The position numbers were made by a program, and so were the translations under genes. The notes beneath the pieces were generated by a model. It did not search any database and was not told the DNA's origin. It worked only from the letters and a program-made list of their open reading frames with translations. Positions 48,031 to 58,965 of a stretch of 64,000 nucleotides of DNA are shown here, piece by piece (position 1 is the stretch's first letter; the number at the start of each line of letters is the position of its first letter). Location of the stretch: the NCBI GenBank assembly GCA_963969495.1, contig OZ018329.1, positions 147,124,502 through 147,188,501 on the forward strand, read 5' to 3'. This DNA comes from Ceratothoa steindachneri (taxonomy: Eukaryota; Arthropoda; Malacostraca; Isopoda; Cymothoidae).

Positions 48031-49320
48031 CTAATTCTGTTTGGTTCTTTATATAATACACTTGGCATACTATTTCCTTAATTTACACAAAGAGCAATTT
48101 AGGATTTGATAAATCCACCGAGCGTCCATATATGGAGTTTCTATCTGGGCCTATTAAATCCTGCAATTTAGGGGGCACCTGCCTACCTATTTTACAACAC
48201 GAGCCATTCAAATTTTTTTTCGCCCGTCATTATGCTATGTTATATTTATAAAAAGCGATAAATTGAGTTAATATTGTCTTAACAATATTGCATTAACTTT
48301 GTTTGTTAGTTGCGTATTGCTAAATTTTTCTCGTAATCATTGGCAGTTTCCCCGCGAATCATTAACACTAACTACATATCTTCCCCCCCAAACCCCCCCC
48401 CCCCCCCCCCAACATTTTGAGTATCCCCGCATTTGTTTTATGACATCGAAACTCATCGTGATTCTTTATAAAAAATATTAGTTTACCTTTTTCCATTGGT
48501 CACAATCCAAGTGTGTTAGCTTTCAGATTTTAACCTCTTTTTTTTTTAGCTGAAAGAATATTTGACATATAATTGCTGGGTAATGTCTTTTTCGCCAGAA
48601 CATACTTATTTAATTTATCATAAATTTAGATTTTAAAAACTTGTTTTGGAGCTCACCTGTAAGACATAGTAGTAGCGCAGAGAAGACTTGTGCAATATAA
48701 ATAATTTGGACATATCAAATTAATGATTGTTTTCATATGCCGTTTCCATGACAACGAAAACTTTTAAGAGTTTAAATTTTATCTTGTTAATTTTAGGGTG
48801 GGTAGGGAGGTTATATTAAATTTATTATATCAAGTTCCATACATAAATTTTCTACAATACGTATTGTGTAAAAAAAAAAATCGCACATAGTTAAAAATTC
48901 CGATTCTCAGGATATTTTTTAAACTATAAATATTTCCGTTGTTATATTTCCCTAATTCCGCCACTCTTATTATTTTTAATATGGTGTTTAGCATATTTTA
49001 TTATCTTATCACTTGAAGTTTGAACAGTATAATAATGTCATGTCTTTGGAAATGTTTATATTCCTATTTCTGTGCGAAGAGAAGAAATTGTAGCTACCCT
49101 AAGTTGGGAAGTTGGCACCCCTTGCTGAAAATTTACATTAATCTTCAATTAGCCCGCGAATCAAGGGAATACTATTGAAGATACTTAATTTCATAAGCCT
49201 AACCAATATCACATTACCATGTGTTTTGGTTGGTTAATGTCACTCGTTGTTTGTTTATTTTAATAAGAAACCGTTTTATTGCCTCATGTTTTTATTAGAA
49301 AAGTACATTAAATAAATCGT
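48029..49320. other. Upstream region of UHRF1, no promoter motif identified
   Basis: AT-rich, with a C run at about 48,383-48,410. No TATA box or other core element could be assigned, and any non-coding first exon of UHRF1 would lie here. Confidence 0.35.
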
Positions 49321-49325
49321 TAATC

Positions 49326-49475
49326 ATGTATGTCAAGGTTCGTTCAATGGATGCTACACAAACAGCTGTGTTAAATATTTCGAAGATAACTATGGTCGAG
49401 GATTTTCGTTTGCTTGTCCAGGAGAAATTTAATGCTCCTCCCGAGAGACAAAGGTTATTTTATCGGGGAAAGCAG
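49326..49475 (+). CDS. UHRF1: UHRF1 exon 1 (ubiquitin-like domain, N-terminal half)
   Basis: UHRF1 is a multidomain E3 ligase (UBL, tandem Tudor, PHD, SRA, RING) that reads hemimethylated CpG and recruits DNMT1. The 50 codons begin at the ATG and encode MYVKVRSMDATQT, a V-E-F helix, and the family signature RQRLFYRGKQ, ending in phase 0 at CAG before the donor GTGAGA. The upstream 65 bases are AT-rich with no obvious TATA box. Exon 2 continues the domain 13.1 kb away in the same phase. The start is chosen because family members begin M-(I/V)-V-R-MDG at this position. UHRF2 is the alternative name where a genome has both. Confidence 0.92.
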
Positions 49476-49671
49476 GTGAGATATATTTTTCCTCAAAAAT
49501 TAGAAATCTTTAATCTCTCCTATAGCAAGGTATAAAAAAATCTTGGTCAAAATCTAAATGGCTCATTAGAATTTCCATATATGACTAGTATTATGGATAT
49601 TATAGGTTAATATAACAATTGGTGATCCACCTTCTCTGCTATATTACCAATAGCTAAAATTAAGAAAAAAA

Positions 49672-49892
49672 AGGTCATAGTGTTTAGCTCACTTGCCCAG
49701 CAATCTTTCGGTCGGCAGTTCCAATCTCCATCTGGATTCTTTTTAATTTGCTGACTTTATTTATTAGGGAGGTTACCTTTATGGCTGGGCATCACAGTGG
49801 GGACGGGTAGGTGGACCTCATAGCCATGGCAGTCCACCTAAGAGAAGGATGACTGATTTCAAAAACCTCGAGCCACAGGCATAACATAACAT
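49672..49892 (+). repeat. tRNA-derived SINE, copy 2
   Basis: Degraded tRNA-like head (TCATAGTGTTTAGCTCACTT, then CGGTCGGCAGTTCCAATCTC) and the same body as copy 1 (TAGCCATGGCAGTCCACCTA, AGAGAAGGATGACT, GAGCCACAGGCATAA). It carries an extra GGGCATCACAGTGGGGACGG segment absent from copy 1. Its 3' end abuts the tail of a minus-strand LINE-A fragment. Located in UHRF1 intron 1. Confidence 0.78.
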
Positions 49893-50010
49893 AATTTCAC
49901 GGATGACAAAAGCCACAAGGGCCTATCAAAGGTCATCCGCATCCGTCAAAACCCACCCACAAAAAGCACCATCGTCAGGGGAAGACAAAATCAAAGTCCC
50001 CCACAATATA
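49884..50010 (-). mobile_element. LINE-A 3' tail fragment
   Basis: CATAACATAACATAATTTCACGG (tail read in reverse), then GATGACAAAAGCCACAAGGG and CCTATCAAAGGTCATCCGCA. Only the 3' end is present, ending where a second LINE-A begins at about 50,012. Confidence 0.8.
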
Positions 50011-50011
50011 A

Positions 50012-51457
50012 TATAACATGACAAAAACCACAAGGGCCCATCATAGGTCATCCAAGTCAAATGGCCTTTTTTTTTTAAGGCACCCAAACTCCCAAGAAAA
50101 CTGCGTCCAGAAACAAGGGTATCACCAATCGAGGCTTGTCAAGAACTAAATCATGCAGCTATAGATATATACAAACAATATTAATATATACAAAACTTAG
50201 GAACCATCACAACCTTCCCTCCCGATAAACTCATCCAACCTACTCTTAAATACATTTAAATTTGGACTACCTACTACCCTCCGCGGCAATTTGTTCCAGA
50301 AGTCTACCACTCTATTGGTGAAAAAATATTTTCTTAAATCCAACCTACACCCTTGCTTTTTAATTTTCAAGTGGTGACCTCTAGTCCGATTTCCATCATC
50401 TAACTCAAAAAACTTGCTAATATCCAATTTATCTATCCCAGAAAATTTTTTAAAGAGCTCAATCATTTTCCCTCTCACACACCACCTTTCGAACGAGAAC
50501 ATATTTAATACCCTCAGTCTATCTATATATTCGAGGTGCCTCAGGGAAGGAATAATCTTTGTTGCCCTCCGTTGCACTGACTCAAGAAGGTTAATATCGT
50601 GTCTAAAATGTGGGGACCATGCCTGTATGCAGTACTCTAGATGTGGCCTAACATAAGAGTTATAGAGTTTAAGAATAACCTCCTTACTTTTGTAACTGAC
50701 ATTTCTCTTAATGAAACCCAGCACTCTATTTGCCCTATTTCTTGCTTCAATACACTGCTTAGAAAACCTTAATGACTTATCTAGTACTACTCCTAGATCT
50801 TTCTCATCCTCTACTGAGCTCAGCCAATGCCCATCCATTTCATAGTTAAAGTCTCTATTATCTTTTCCCATGTTAATAACTTTGCACTTATCAAGTTTGA
50901 AAGTCATTTGCCACTTATGTGCCCAGGATAACAATTTATTTAAATCGCCCTGCACTTTAAAATTATCATCAATATCTTTAACTACAGCTGCTAATTTGGT
51001 ATCATCCGCAAAAATTGACACTTTATTATTAAATGCCTCCCCAAGATCGTTTATATAGATGACAAATAATAATGGACTGAGAACTGATCCCTGAGGAAGC
51101 CCACTGATAACATCCCTCCACTTTGACTTTACACCATTTAGCACTACCCTTTGCTTCCTGTCTTTCAGCCACTCAGCTATCTAATTTGAAACACCCCCAC
51201 ATATCCCAATCATTTTTAATTTATGAACTAGTCTCCTATGTGGTACCTTATCAAATGCTTTACTAATATCCAAGTAAATTACATCTACATTCTCTCCCTT
51301 ATCTACTTGATTTGTTACGAACTCCAGAAAGCCTAGTAAATTAGTCAAACATGATCTACCTGATCTAAACCCATGCTGAGCATCGCTGATCAACCCCTCC
51401 CTCTCTAGATGTTGGCAAATCCCTTTTTTAACTATTTTCTCAAGAATTTTACAGACG
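50012..51457 (-). mobile_element. LINE-A copy 2 (5' truncated)
   Basis: Tail-like AATATAATATAACATGACAA at about 50,010, then a minus-strand RT. The upstream frame is about 51,457-51,181 (KILEKIVKKGICQHLE, AQHGFRSGRSC, YLDISKAFDKVPHRRLV), then a 315-codon frame to 50,197. It lies at the start of UHRF1 intron 1. Confidence 0.86.
50197..51144 (-). pseudogene. LINE-A copy 2 reverse transcriptase, C-terminal half
   Basis: 315 codons: SGLPQGSVLSPLLFVIYIND, SIFADDTKLAAVVKD, CKVINMGKDN, DEKDLGVVLDKSLRFSKQC, RPHLEYCIQAWSPHF and the C-terminal FFTNRVVDFWNKLPRRVVGS. A TAG separates it from the N-terminal half at about 51,181. The catalytic FADD is intact. Confidence 0.85.
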
Positions 51458-52085
51458 TAAAATATTTTGTCTGTGTTTCCCAATATGTTTCACCTTTTTG
51501 GAGTGAATTCATGGAGACTGCTTATGGGCGGTTTATTACTGCGGGGGGGGGGGGGGGACCCCCTACGATGATGCTGAGTTTCAATCAATTGAGGGTCTCT
51601 GGGGGGGCATAGCCCCCCAGTATATACCATAATGGTTTAGAGAATAATGTAAAAATGGTGCCAGGTATATTTGAACTAAGAAAGTGACTCCACAACAGAC
51701 TACTAGGGTCAAACAAGGTGGAGCAGCCTCCCCCCTCCCCCAAAAATCCATAAATAATACAGCTCCTATTAACAATATATAAAAAAAAATGAGCTTATAT
51801 TTTGCTCCATTAAGGAGCAATGACATTCATCGCAAACCAAACCACCACTATAAATTCAGGTCCTCATCATTGTCCGCATTGACATACACACTTATATACA
51901 CTATTGTACATTGGGAATTATGTTCGTCTGTTGAAAGAATTAATTTCATGCTTGCATGCCCGAAAATGTAAATAGTGGAGTTCTCCAGTCTTTACCAATG
52001 TAGTAATATTGCATGCTTATCATACCCTCTGGATAAAGTTCTCTTGCTTTATACAAGATATAATCTATTAACTCTGCTTCAAGGA
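51458..52085. other. UHRF1 intron, no feature seen
   Basis: Contains a G run (about 51,542-51,556), a GGGGGGGCATAGCCCCCC palindrome near 51,602 and AT-rich sequence. Confidence 0.45.
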
Positions 52086-52089
52086 GCAT

Positions 52090-52191
52090 TGTCTTAAGTT
52101 ACAAATATATACATATATATATATATATATACATAAAATAATTTTTATTATACTATATTTAAATTAGCAATATTTTTAAAGTTTCGTGCTA
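52090..52191 (-). mobile_element. LINE-B 3' end, left of mariner
   Basis: On the minus strand this continues the LINE-B C-terminal coding region after the mariner insertion (…VNS, then KLKILLI) into an AT-rich 3' UTR. Weak on its own; supported by the flanking fragment at 53,107. Confidence 0.5.
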
Positions 52192-53104
52192 CGAGGAGCG
52201 GTCAATAAGTTTTGCGAATCGGTAGGGCAAAACAGAGGAAGGGGGATGGTTGTTTGTGGGAGTGTTAGGACAAGTTATGACAAGTCAGGACCTGCAGCCG
52301 CACTCTCCTGCCTCGTCTATTTAAGAAGCAGTAGCTGATCGCAGATTGTCAGTCACAAATTTTTCAACAATGGAGAAGGTTGAGCACCGCGCAGTGATCA
52401 ATTTTTTGACCAAGGCAGGCAAGAATGCAAAAGAGATCCATGAACGCATGGTTGCAGTGTACACCGACACCGCCCCTTCCTATGCAACCATTGCTCGCTG
52501 GAATAGGGAGTTCCGCCATGGTCATGAGTCCCTATTAGATGATCCTCGTCCAGGACACCCGTCAGGCATGACCAACAAGAATAATGTGGCCTATGTGGAG
52601 AGGATGATCCTCGAAAATCGATGGGTGGAGGTCGAAGAAATCAAGCGAGAACTGGGAATATCCCGTGGAAGTGTTATCAACATCATCCACGACAATTTAG
52701 CCATGACCAGGGTCTCTGCCCATTGGGTCCCTAGAAACCTCAGGCCCCATGATCGACTTCAACGTCGTCAAAGTCCACAAGGCCAGAGTTTGCAAGCTGC
52801 CCTGCGCGAGTGCGGATTCGAGGAGCTCAACCATCCCCCCTACAGTCCAGATGTGACCCCTAGCAACTACTTTTTATTCTCCCAGCTCAAGGCTGCACTA
52901 CATGGATGCCGGTTTGGGGACGATGAAGATGTCCAGCTCACCGTGCAGGAGTGGATTGAACAGCAGTCAGGAATTCAAAGCCTCAGGGACAAGTGGCGCA
53001 AGTGCATTGAAGTCGAGGGTAGTTATATTGAAAAATAATAAAACACTTTTCCTCATATCTCGTTTCCTTATATCCAAATTGCAAAACTTATTGACCGCCC
53101 CTCG
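52192..53104 (+). mobile_element. mariner element with internal deletion, 913 bp
   Basis: Inverted ends CGAGGAGCGGTCAATAAGTT and AACTTATTGACCGCCCCTCG, with TA duplicated at 52,190-52,191 and 53,105-53,106. Intact mariners are about 1.3 kb, so about 0.4 kb is missing from the middle. It is inserted in LINE-B. Confidence 0.94.
52370..53038 (+). pseudogene. mariner transposase lacking most of the catalytic core
   Basis: An open 222-codon frame from ATG 52,370. It has the N-terminal HTH region (EHRAVINFLTKAGKNAKEIH), the second HTH (IARWNREF, ELGISRGSVINIIH), WVPRNL, then a junction near 52,770, and resumes RECGFEELNHPPYSPDVTPS, YFLFSQLKAALHG and the C-terminal CIEVEGSYIEK. The first two catalytic Asp motifs (the TGDETW and HDNA blocks of the family) are gone. 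Only the YSPD Asp remains. The protein could at most bind ends, not cleave. The frame stays open across the deletion. Confidence 0.9.
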
Positions 53105-53106
53105 TA

Positions 53107-54300
53107 TTACTATTTACAATATCATATGGGAAACTATTCCAAAAATTGACAACTCTATTACTGAAGAAGTTCTTATGAAGGTTCAAATGGCACTGCTTTT
53201 TCTTTATTTTCTTCTTGTGACCTCTTATTCTAGAGTTATTATCCAATTCAAAAAACTCCTCCCATCCACTTTTTCTTAAATCATATACTAACTTGAAAAC
53301 ATGAATCATTTGCCCTCTAAGAAATCTACGCCTAACTGAAAACATTAAGTTTCTCCAATCTATTTTCCTAACTTATTAGTCAAACTAGGAATTAATCTGG
53401 TCGCCCTTCGTGGAACATCCTCAAGTAAAGCCTCATTCCCTACATAATGCTGGGTCCAGGCCTGAGCACAATACTCGTATGTGTGGTCAAACATAAGAAT
53501 TGTAAAGTCTTGAAATTATCTCTACTCTTATATGAAACATTCCTATTTATTATTCCCAATATTTTATTTCCTTTATTTCTCGCATCAAGACACTTTGCGA
53601 AGTTTCATATCATTTGTAATAGTCACTCCCAAATCTTTTTCTTTCTCAGTCACATTGAGCCAGTTACCATTCATTAAATAGCCAAAATTTTCATTATTAA
53701 ACCCTAAATGCATAACCTTACATTTATTAGTATTAAAATCCATTTTCCATCTATCTGCCCAGCCAAGTAATATATCCAAATCATTTTGAAGCGAAGTGAA
53801 ATCAGAAATACTGGAAATTGATGCTGCTATCTTAGTATCATCAGCAAACTTCCAGATTTTATTTCTTAAACCACATTCCAAAATCCTTACATAAATAATA
53901 AACAAAGGCAGGCCAAGAATTGAGCCCTGGGTACCCCTCTGTCAACATTTTTCCATGCAGATTTCCTACCATTGAGCATAACTGCTTTCTGGAACTGAAC
54001 CAATTTGAGATTCAATTTCTGAGATAATTACTGACTCCAAAACTTTTGAGTTTACTAATTAATCTTCTATGTGGAACTTTATCAAATGCCTTGCTAATAT
54101 CCAGAAATATAACATTATTTCCTTTGTCCAAACTATCAGTAACAAATTAAAAAAAACTCAATAAATTTGTTAAACACAACTTTTCCCTTCTGAATCCATG
54201 TTGGGATTTATTTAACAGATTAAATTGAGCGGCATGATTCTCAATTTGTCCCTTAATCCATTTTTCTAATATTTTACAAATCAAACTTGTTAAACTTACA
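53107..54300 (-). mobile_element. LINE-B, RT and C-terminal part
   Basis: Minus strand: SLICKILEKWIKGQIENH and SQHGFRREKLCLTNLL near 54,290-54,170, LDISKAFDKVPHRRL-like, FADDTKIAASISSISD, LGWADRWKMDFNTNKCKVM, EKDLGVTITND, MFSVRRRFLRGQMIHVFKLV and FFSNRVVNFWNSFPYDIVNS at 53,130. It differs from LINE-A throughout, so it is a separate subfamily. Confidence 0.83.
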
Positions 54301-55643
54301 TACGAGGGACATAGAAGACTAGTTCATAAATTAAAGCTGCATGGGATATGTGGGAATGTTTTAAAGTAGATAACTGAATGGCTGAAAAATAGGAAACAGA
54401 GGGTTGTACTGAATGGAGTGAGGTCAGAGTGGAGGAATGTTATTAGTGGCGTACCTCAGGGATCAGTTTTAGGCCCTTTATTATTTATAATCTATGTAAA
54501 TGATCTTGGGCAAGGTGTGAATAGCAAAGTATCAATTTTTGCTGATGACACTAAATTGGCAGCTTTAGTCAAAGAGGTTGAGAGGGTAGCTTTAAAGTGC
54601 AGGGTGACTTAAATAAGTTGTTAGCTTGGGCTCAGAAGTGGTAGATAACTTTTAACCTTAATAAATGCAAAGTTATTAACATGGGGAGAGATAATAGGCA
54701 ATTTAGCTATGAGATGGATGGGTATTGGCTTAATTCAGTTGAAGATGAGAAGGACTTAGGAGTAGTAGTAGATATGTCACTGAAATTTTCAAAGCAGTGT
54801 ATTGAGGCAAAAATTAGAGCAAATAGGGTGCTAGGTTACATTAAAAGAAATGTTAGCTACAAGAGTAAGGAGGTCATCCTTAAACTATACAACTCTTATG
54901 TCAGGCCACATTTAGAGTACTGTATACAGGCATGGCCACCACATTTTAGACATGATATAAACTTATTAGTCAGTACAAAGGAGGGCAACAAAAATAATAC
55001 CATCCCTGAAGTACCTTGAATATGAAGATAGACTGAGGATATTAAATGTTTTCATTTGAAAGAAGGTGTGTGAGGGGAGATATGATTGAGCTTTTTAAAA
55101 TCTTTTCTGGGATGAATAAATTAGATTTCAGCAAGTTATTTGAGTTAGAAGGTAGTAATAGAACTAGAGGCCACCACTTAAAGATTAAAAAACAGAGGTG
55201 CAGACTGGATGTTAGAAAATATTTTTTCACTAACAGAGTGGTGGATTATTGGAATAGTTTGCCACCTGAGACTGTAGACAGCCCCAACTTGAATGTTTTC
55301 AAGCGCAGATTGGATGATTATATGGGGATGGAGGGTTAATTTCTTACTTTCGGTATGTGGATATGTTTCTTGACTCATTCCTGTGGATGCAGTTTCTTTT
55401 TATTGTATATTTTGGGGGACTTTGATTTTGTTTTTGACAGACTCCTATGGAGGCTTTAAATTATATATTGTAGATGAATTGTAGGACATTCCTATGGATT
55501 GTTAAATTGTATATTGTAGATGCATGATCTGACAAAATCCTATGGATGCATTATGTGGGTGGGATTTGACGGATGCGGATGACCTTTGATAGGCCCTTGT
55601 GGCTTTTGTCATCCGTGAAATTATGTTATGTTATGTTTATTCT
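54301..55643 (+). mobile_element. LINE-A copy 3, inserted in LINE-B
   Basis: 5'-truncated plus-strand LINE-A beginning HRRLVHKLKLHGICG and ending in a full 3' UTR with ATTATGTTATGTTATGTT. Coding blocks: SGVPQGSVLGPLLFIIYVND, SIFADDTKLAALVKE, EKDLGVVVDMSLKFSKQC, RPHLEYCIQAWPPHF, FFTNRVVDYWNSLPPETVDS. Four frames, stops at about 54,369, 54,612 and 54,640, and a shift near 55,000. It separates the two LINE-B parts. Confidence 0.88.
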
Positions 55644-55649
55644 GGGATT

Positions 55650-56960
55650 GATAGCTTCTTGAACGAAAACTGAACTTACATATGAATTTAACTCTTGCAC
55701 AATCTCTCCATCATTTTCTATGGATACTCCATTCAACTTGAGAGGCCCTACTCGATCTTGCTTTTTATTGAATTTATAAAATGAAAAAAAATTTGGAGGG
55801 GGTCCTTGTTACATGTTCTTGCCAGATTAATCTCAGCCTGTTGTTTCTTACTTCTAATTAGTTTTTTAAGATACTTCTCATATTTTTATAGTGATTAATG
55901 TTTTCCTCATTACATAATATTTTGCATTTGTGACAGGCGTTTTTCTTTTTCTTTTTAATCATACTACTGACTTCCCTTTTATACCAAGGTGGTTTCATAC
56001 CCTTCAAATTTCTAATAGCTTTTAAAGGAATATAATCTTTTTGAATAGACTTGATGATTGTTGTGAAAATCGTCCACATTTCTATTACGGTCTTATCTTT
56101 AAAAAGGGTAATCCAATTTATGCCTTTTAATTTTTCTCTAATTAAATTATAATTAGCTTTATTATAGTTAAACTTTTTGACTTCATTTTCTACTAATTGT
56201 TCTTCAAAAATTAAAGAGAATCAAATAATACTGTGGTCACTCTCTCCCAAGGATTCACCAACATTTACAGACAAAGGGTATCTAGAAAAAAACAAATCTA
56301 ATATGTTGTTTACATGAGTTGGTGCATAAACATTCTGACAAAGAAAATTATCTAGAAAGCAATCTAGAAATATGGAACTAATTTTATCCTGTGCCACTAT
56401 GTTGTCCCAATTTATATTTGGTAAATTAAAATCCCCTAATATAATAATGTCTTGATACTTTTTACACCCTAAATTTATTTCATGGCAAATGTCAAGATCA
56501 CTTTCAAAGCTATTATTTGGAGGCCTATAAAAAATACCAATTAGTTTATTTTTACCTTATTGCTTTTTTTAATGTCAGTCTGGAGACTACTGTAGAATGA
56601 ATTTTTTACATATACCAATAAACCTCCACCCATTTTATTCTCTCTCTCATATGAGTATAAATTGTAACCATCTAGTGAATATTTTGAGATATCATCATTA
56701 AAAATACATTTACTTATCCATGTCTCTCCTAATTTTCCTAAGTCAAAAACAAACATTAGATTTGAATACACAAGACGATTGCTAGATTGGCTAGTGGGAT
56801 AGCTGACAGAATTTTTGTTAGCAAAATAAATCGCATTCAAAATCAACAGGCCATAAACTGAACAATTACCATAAAGGTTGCGATGTTGAAAGCCTCTGGA
56901 GATATCTGTGTGCAGTTGATCACAGAGTTTATAAATGCTGTCATATATGAATGTGCTATA
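55650..56960 (-). mobile_element. LINE-B, endonuclease and linker part
   Basis: Minus strand, high to low coordinate: LDGYNLYSYERENKMGGGLL and VKNSFYSSL (endonuclease start, 56,690-56,570), IGIFYRPPNN, DIIILGDFNLPNINWDN (56,460-56,400), VGESLGESDHSII (56,260-56,220), PPWYKREVSSMIKKKKKN (55,990s) and ELNSYVSSVFVQEAINPRI (55,700-55,650). It is the upstream part of the LINE continued at 54,300. Confidence 0.82.
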
Positions 56961-56962
56961 CC

Positions 56963-58765
56963 TATCAAAGGTCATCCACATCTGTCAAAACTTACCCACA
57001 AAATGCATCTATAGGATTGGGTCAGATCATGCATCTACAATATACAATTAGAACCATCCACAGGAATGTGTCAAAAGAAAAAGGCATCATTATCAAGACT
57101 CGTCAAAATCCAAATGAATCATAATATACAATAATAAAAAACTGCATCCACAGGAATGAGTCTAAAATCCCCCTCCCCAAAAGTTAACCCTCCCTCCCCA
57201 TATAATCATCTAATCTGCCTTTGAAAACATTCAAGTTTGGATTGTCTACCATCTCAGATGGCAAACTATTCCAGAAATCTACCACTCTATTGGTGAAAAA
57301 ATATTTTCTAACATCCAACCTGCACCTCTGTTTTTTAATTTTTAAGTGGTGACCCCTAGTCCTATTACTACCTTCCAACTCAAATAACTTGCTAAAATCC
57401 AACTTATCCATCCCAGAACAGATTTTAAAAAGCTCAATCATATCTCCCCTCACAGATCTTTCAAATGAAAGCATATTTAATACCCTCAGTATCTTCATAT
57501 TCAAGGTGCTTCAGAGAAGATAGTTTTGTTCTGACTAGCAGGTTGATGTCATGTCTAAACTGTGGTGACCATGCTTGTATACAGTACTCTAAATGTGGCC
57601 TGACATACGAGTTGTAGAGTTTAAGGATAACCTCTTTACTCTTGTAGCTAACATTCCTCTTAATGTATCCTAGCACCCTATTTGCTCTATTTTTTGACTC
57701 AATACACTGCTTTGAAAACTTCTGTGACCTATCTACTACTACGCCTAAGTCCTTCTCATTCTCAAATGAATTGAGTAATTTCATAGCTAAGTTCCCTATT
57801 CTCCCTTCCCATGTTAAGAACTTTGCATTTTTTAAGGTTAAAAGTAATTTGCCACTTCTGAGCCCAAGCTAATAACTTATTTAAGTCACTCTGCAATTTA
57901 AAGCTACCCTCAACTTCTTTGACTACAGCTGCTAATTTAGTGTCATCAGCAAAAATCAACACTTTGCTATTTACAGCCTCCCCAAGATCATTTATATAAA
58001 CTAAATATTAAAGGGCCTAGAATGGATCCCTCAGGTATGTCACTGATAACGTCCCTCCACTGTGACCTCACCCCATTCAGCACAACTCTCTATTTCCCGC
58101 CTTTCAGCCATTCAGCTATCCAATTCCAAATTTTACCACATATCCCACATTCTCCCTTATCTAATTGTTTAGAAACATAATCCATAAAATCCAGTAAATT
58201 TGTTAAGCACGATCTACCCCTTCTAAAACCATGCTGAGCATCATTTATTGAGCTACTACTCTCAGAAATTCCTTTCTTAACTATCTTCTCAAGAATTTTA
58301 CAAACTATAGAAGTTAAGCTTACCGTCCTAAAGTTATTCGGGTCCTCTTTACTTCCCTTTTTAAAAATTGGCACTACATTCGCTAATTTCCAATCATTAG
58401 GTATTTCTCCAAACTAGTGATCTAGTATATATCTTCTAAAGAGCTACTGCAATACTATCTACACCTTTGAGTAACCCAGAATTTTGTCTGGGCCAGATAA
58501 CTTACTAGTATTTAATTCCAATATAAGCCCTTTAATTATTTTCCTGTTCTCATTAATGGTGTTCAACGTTACTTCCCTTGACCAAGAATTATCATCAATT
58601 AATCTATCTGGATTCTCTTCTGTAAATACTGAAGAAAAAGGATCATTAAGCACCTCTACTATTTCCTCATCAGATTCTTTCAAAACGTCTTCATATCTAA
58701 TAAGCCCTATTTGATCACTGTTCCATTTGTTATTAATTCTATAAGAGCTAAATATTTGTTTTTTA
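56963..58765 (-). mobile_element. LINE-A copy 4
   Basis: Minus strand: SSYRINNKWNSDQIGLIRYE, VFTEENPDRLIDDNSW, MPIFKKGSKEDPNNF, TSIVCKILEKIVKKGIS, AQHGFRRGRSCLTNLL, then a gap in the palm region, LIFADDTKLAAVVKEVEGSF, NEKDLGVVVDRSQKFSKQC, RPHLEYCIQAWSPQF and FFTNRVVDFWNSLPSEMVDN. The AFDK palm block is deleted near 58,150. The 3' UTR stops at CTATCAAAGGTCATCC (56,963) without the ATGTT tail. Confidence 0.85.
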
Positions 58766-58965
58766 TGCATTCCTATGGATAGTTCAAATTGTATATTGTA
58801 GATGCAAGATCTGACACAATCCTCTGGATTGTTTAAATTTTATATTGTAGATGCATGATCTGACATAATCCTATGGTTGCATTTTATGGGTGAGTTTTGA
58901 CAGATGTGGATGACCTTTGATAGGCCCTTTTGGCTTTTGTCATCCGTGAAATTATGTTATGTTAG
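58766..58965 (+). mobile_element. LINE-A 3' UTR fragment, opposite orientation
   Basis: TGCATTCCTATGGATAGTTC, ATTGTATATTGTAGATGCA (twice), TTGACAGATGTGGATGACCT, GGCTTTTGTCATCCGTGAA and the ATTATGTTATGTTA tail, on the plus strand. It directly abuts the 5' end of LINE-A copy 4, which is on the minus strand. Confidence 0.82.

Noticed and set aside
58766..58965. Simple twin-primed LINE-A with an inverted 5' half
   Set aside because: The inverted body already contains 3' UTR sequence overlapping the plus-strand tail, which twin priming alone does not produce.
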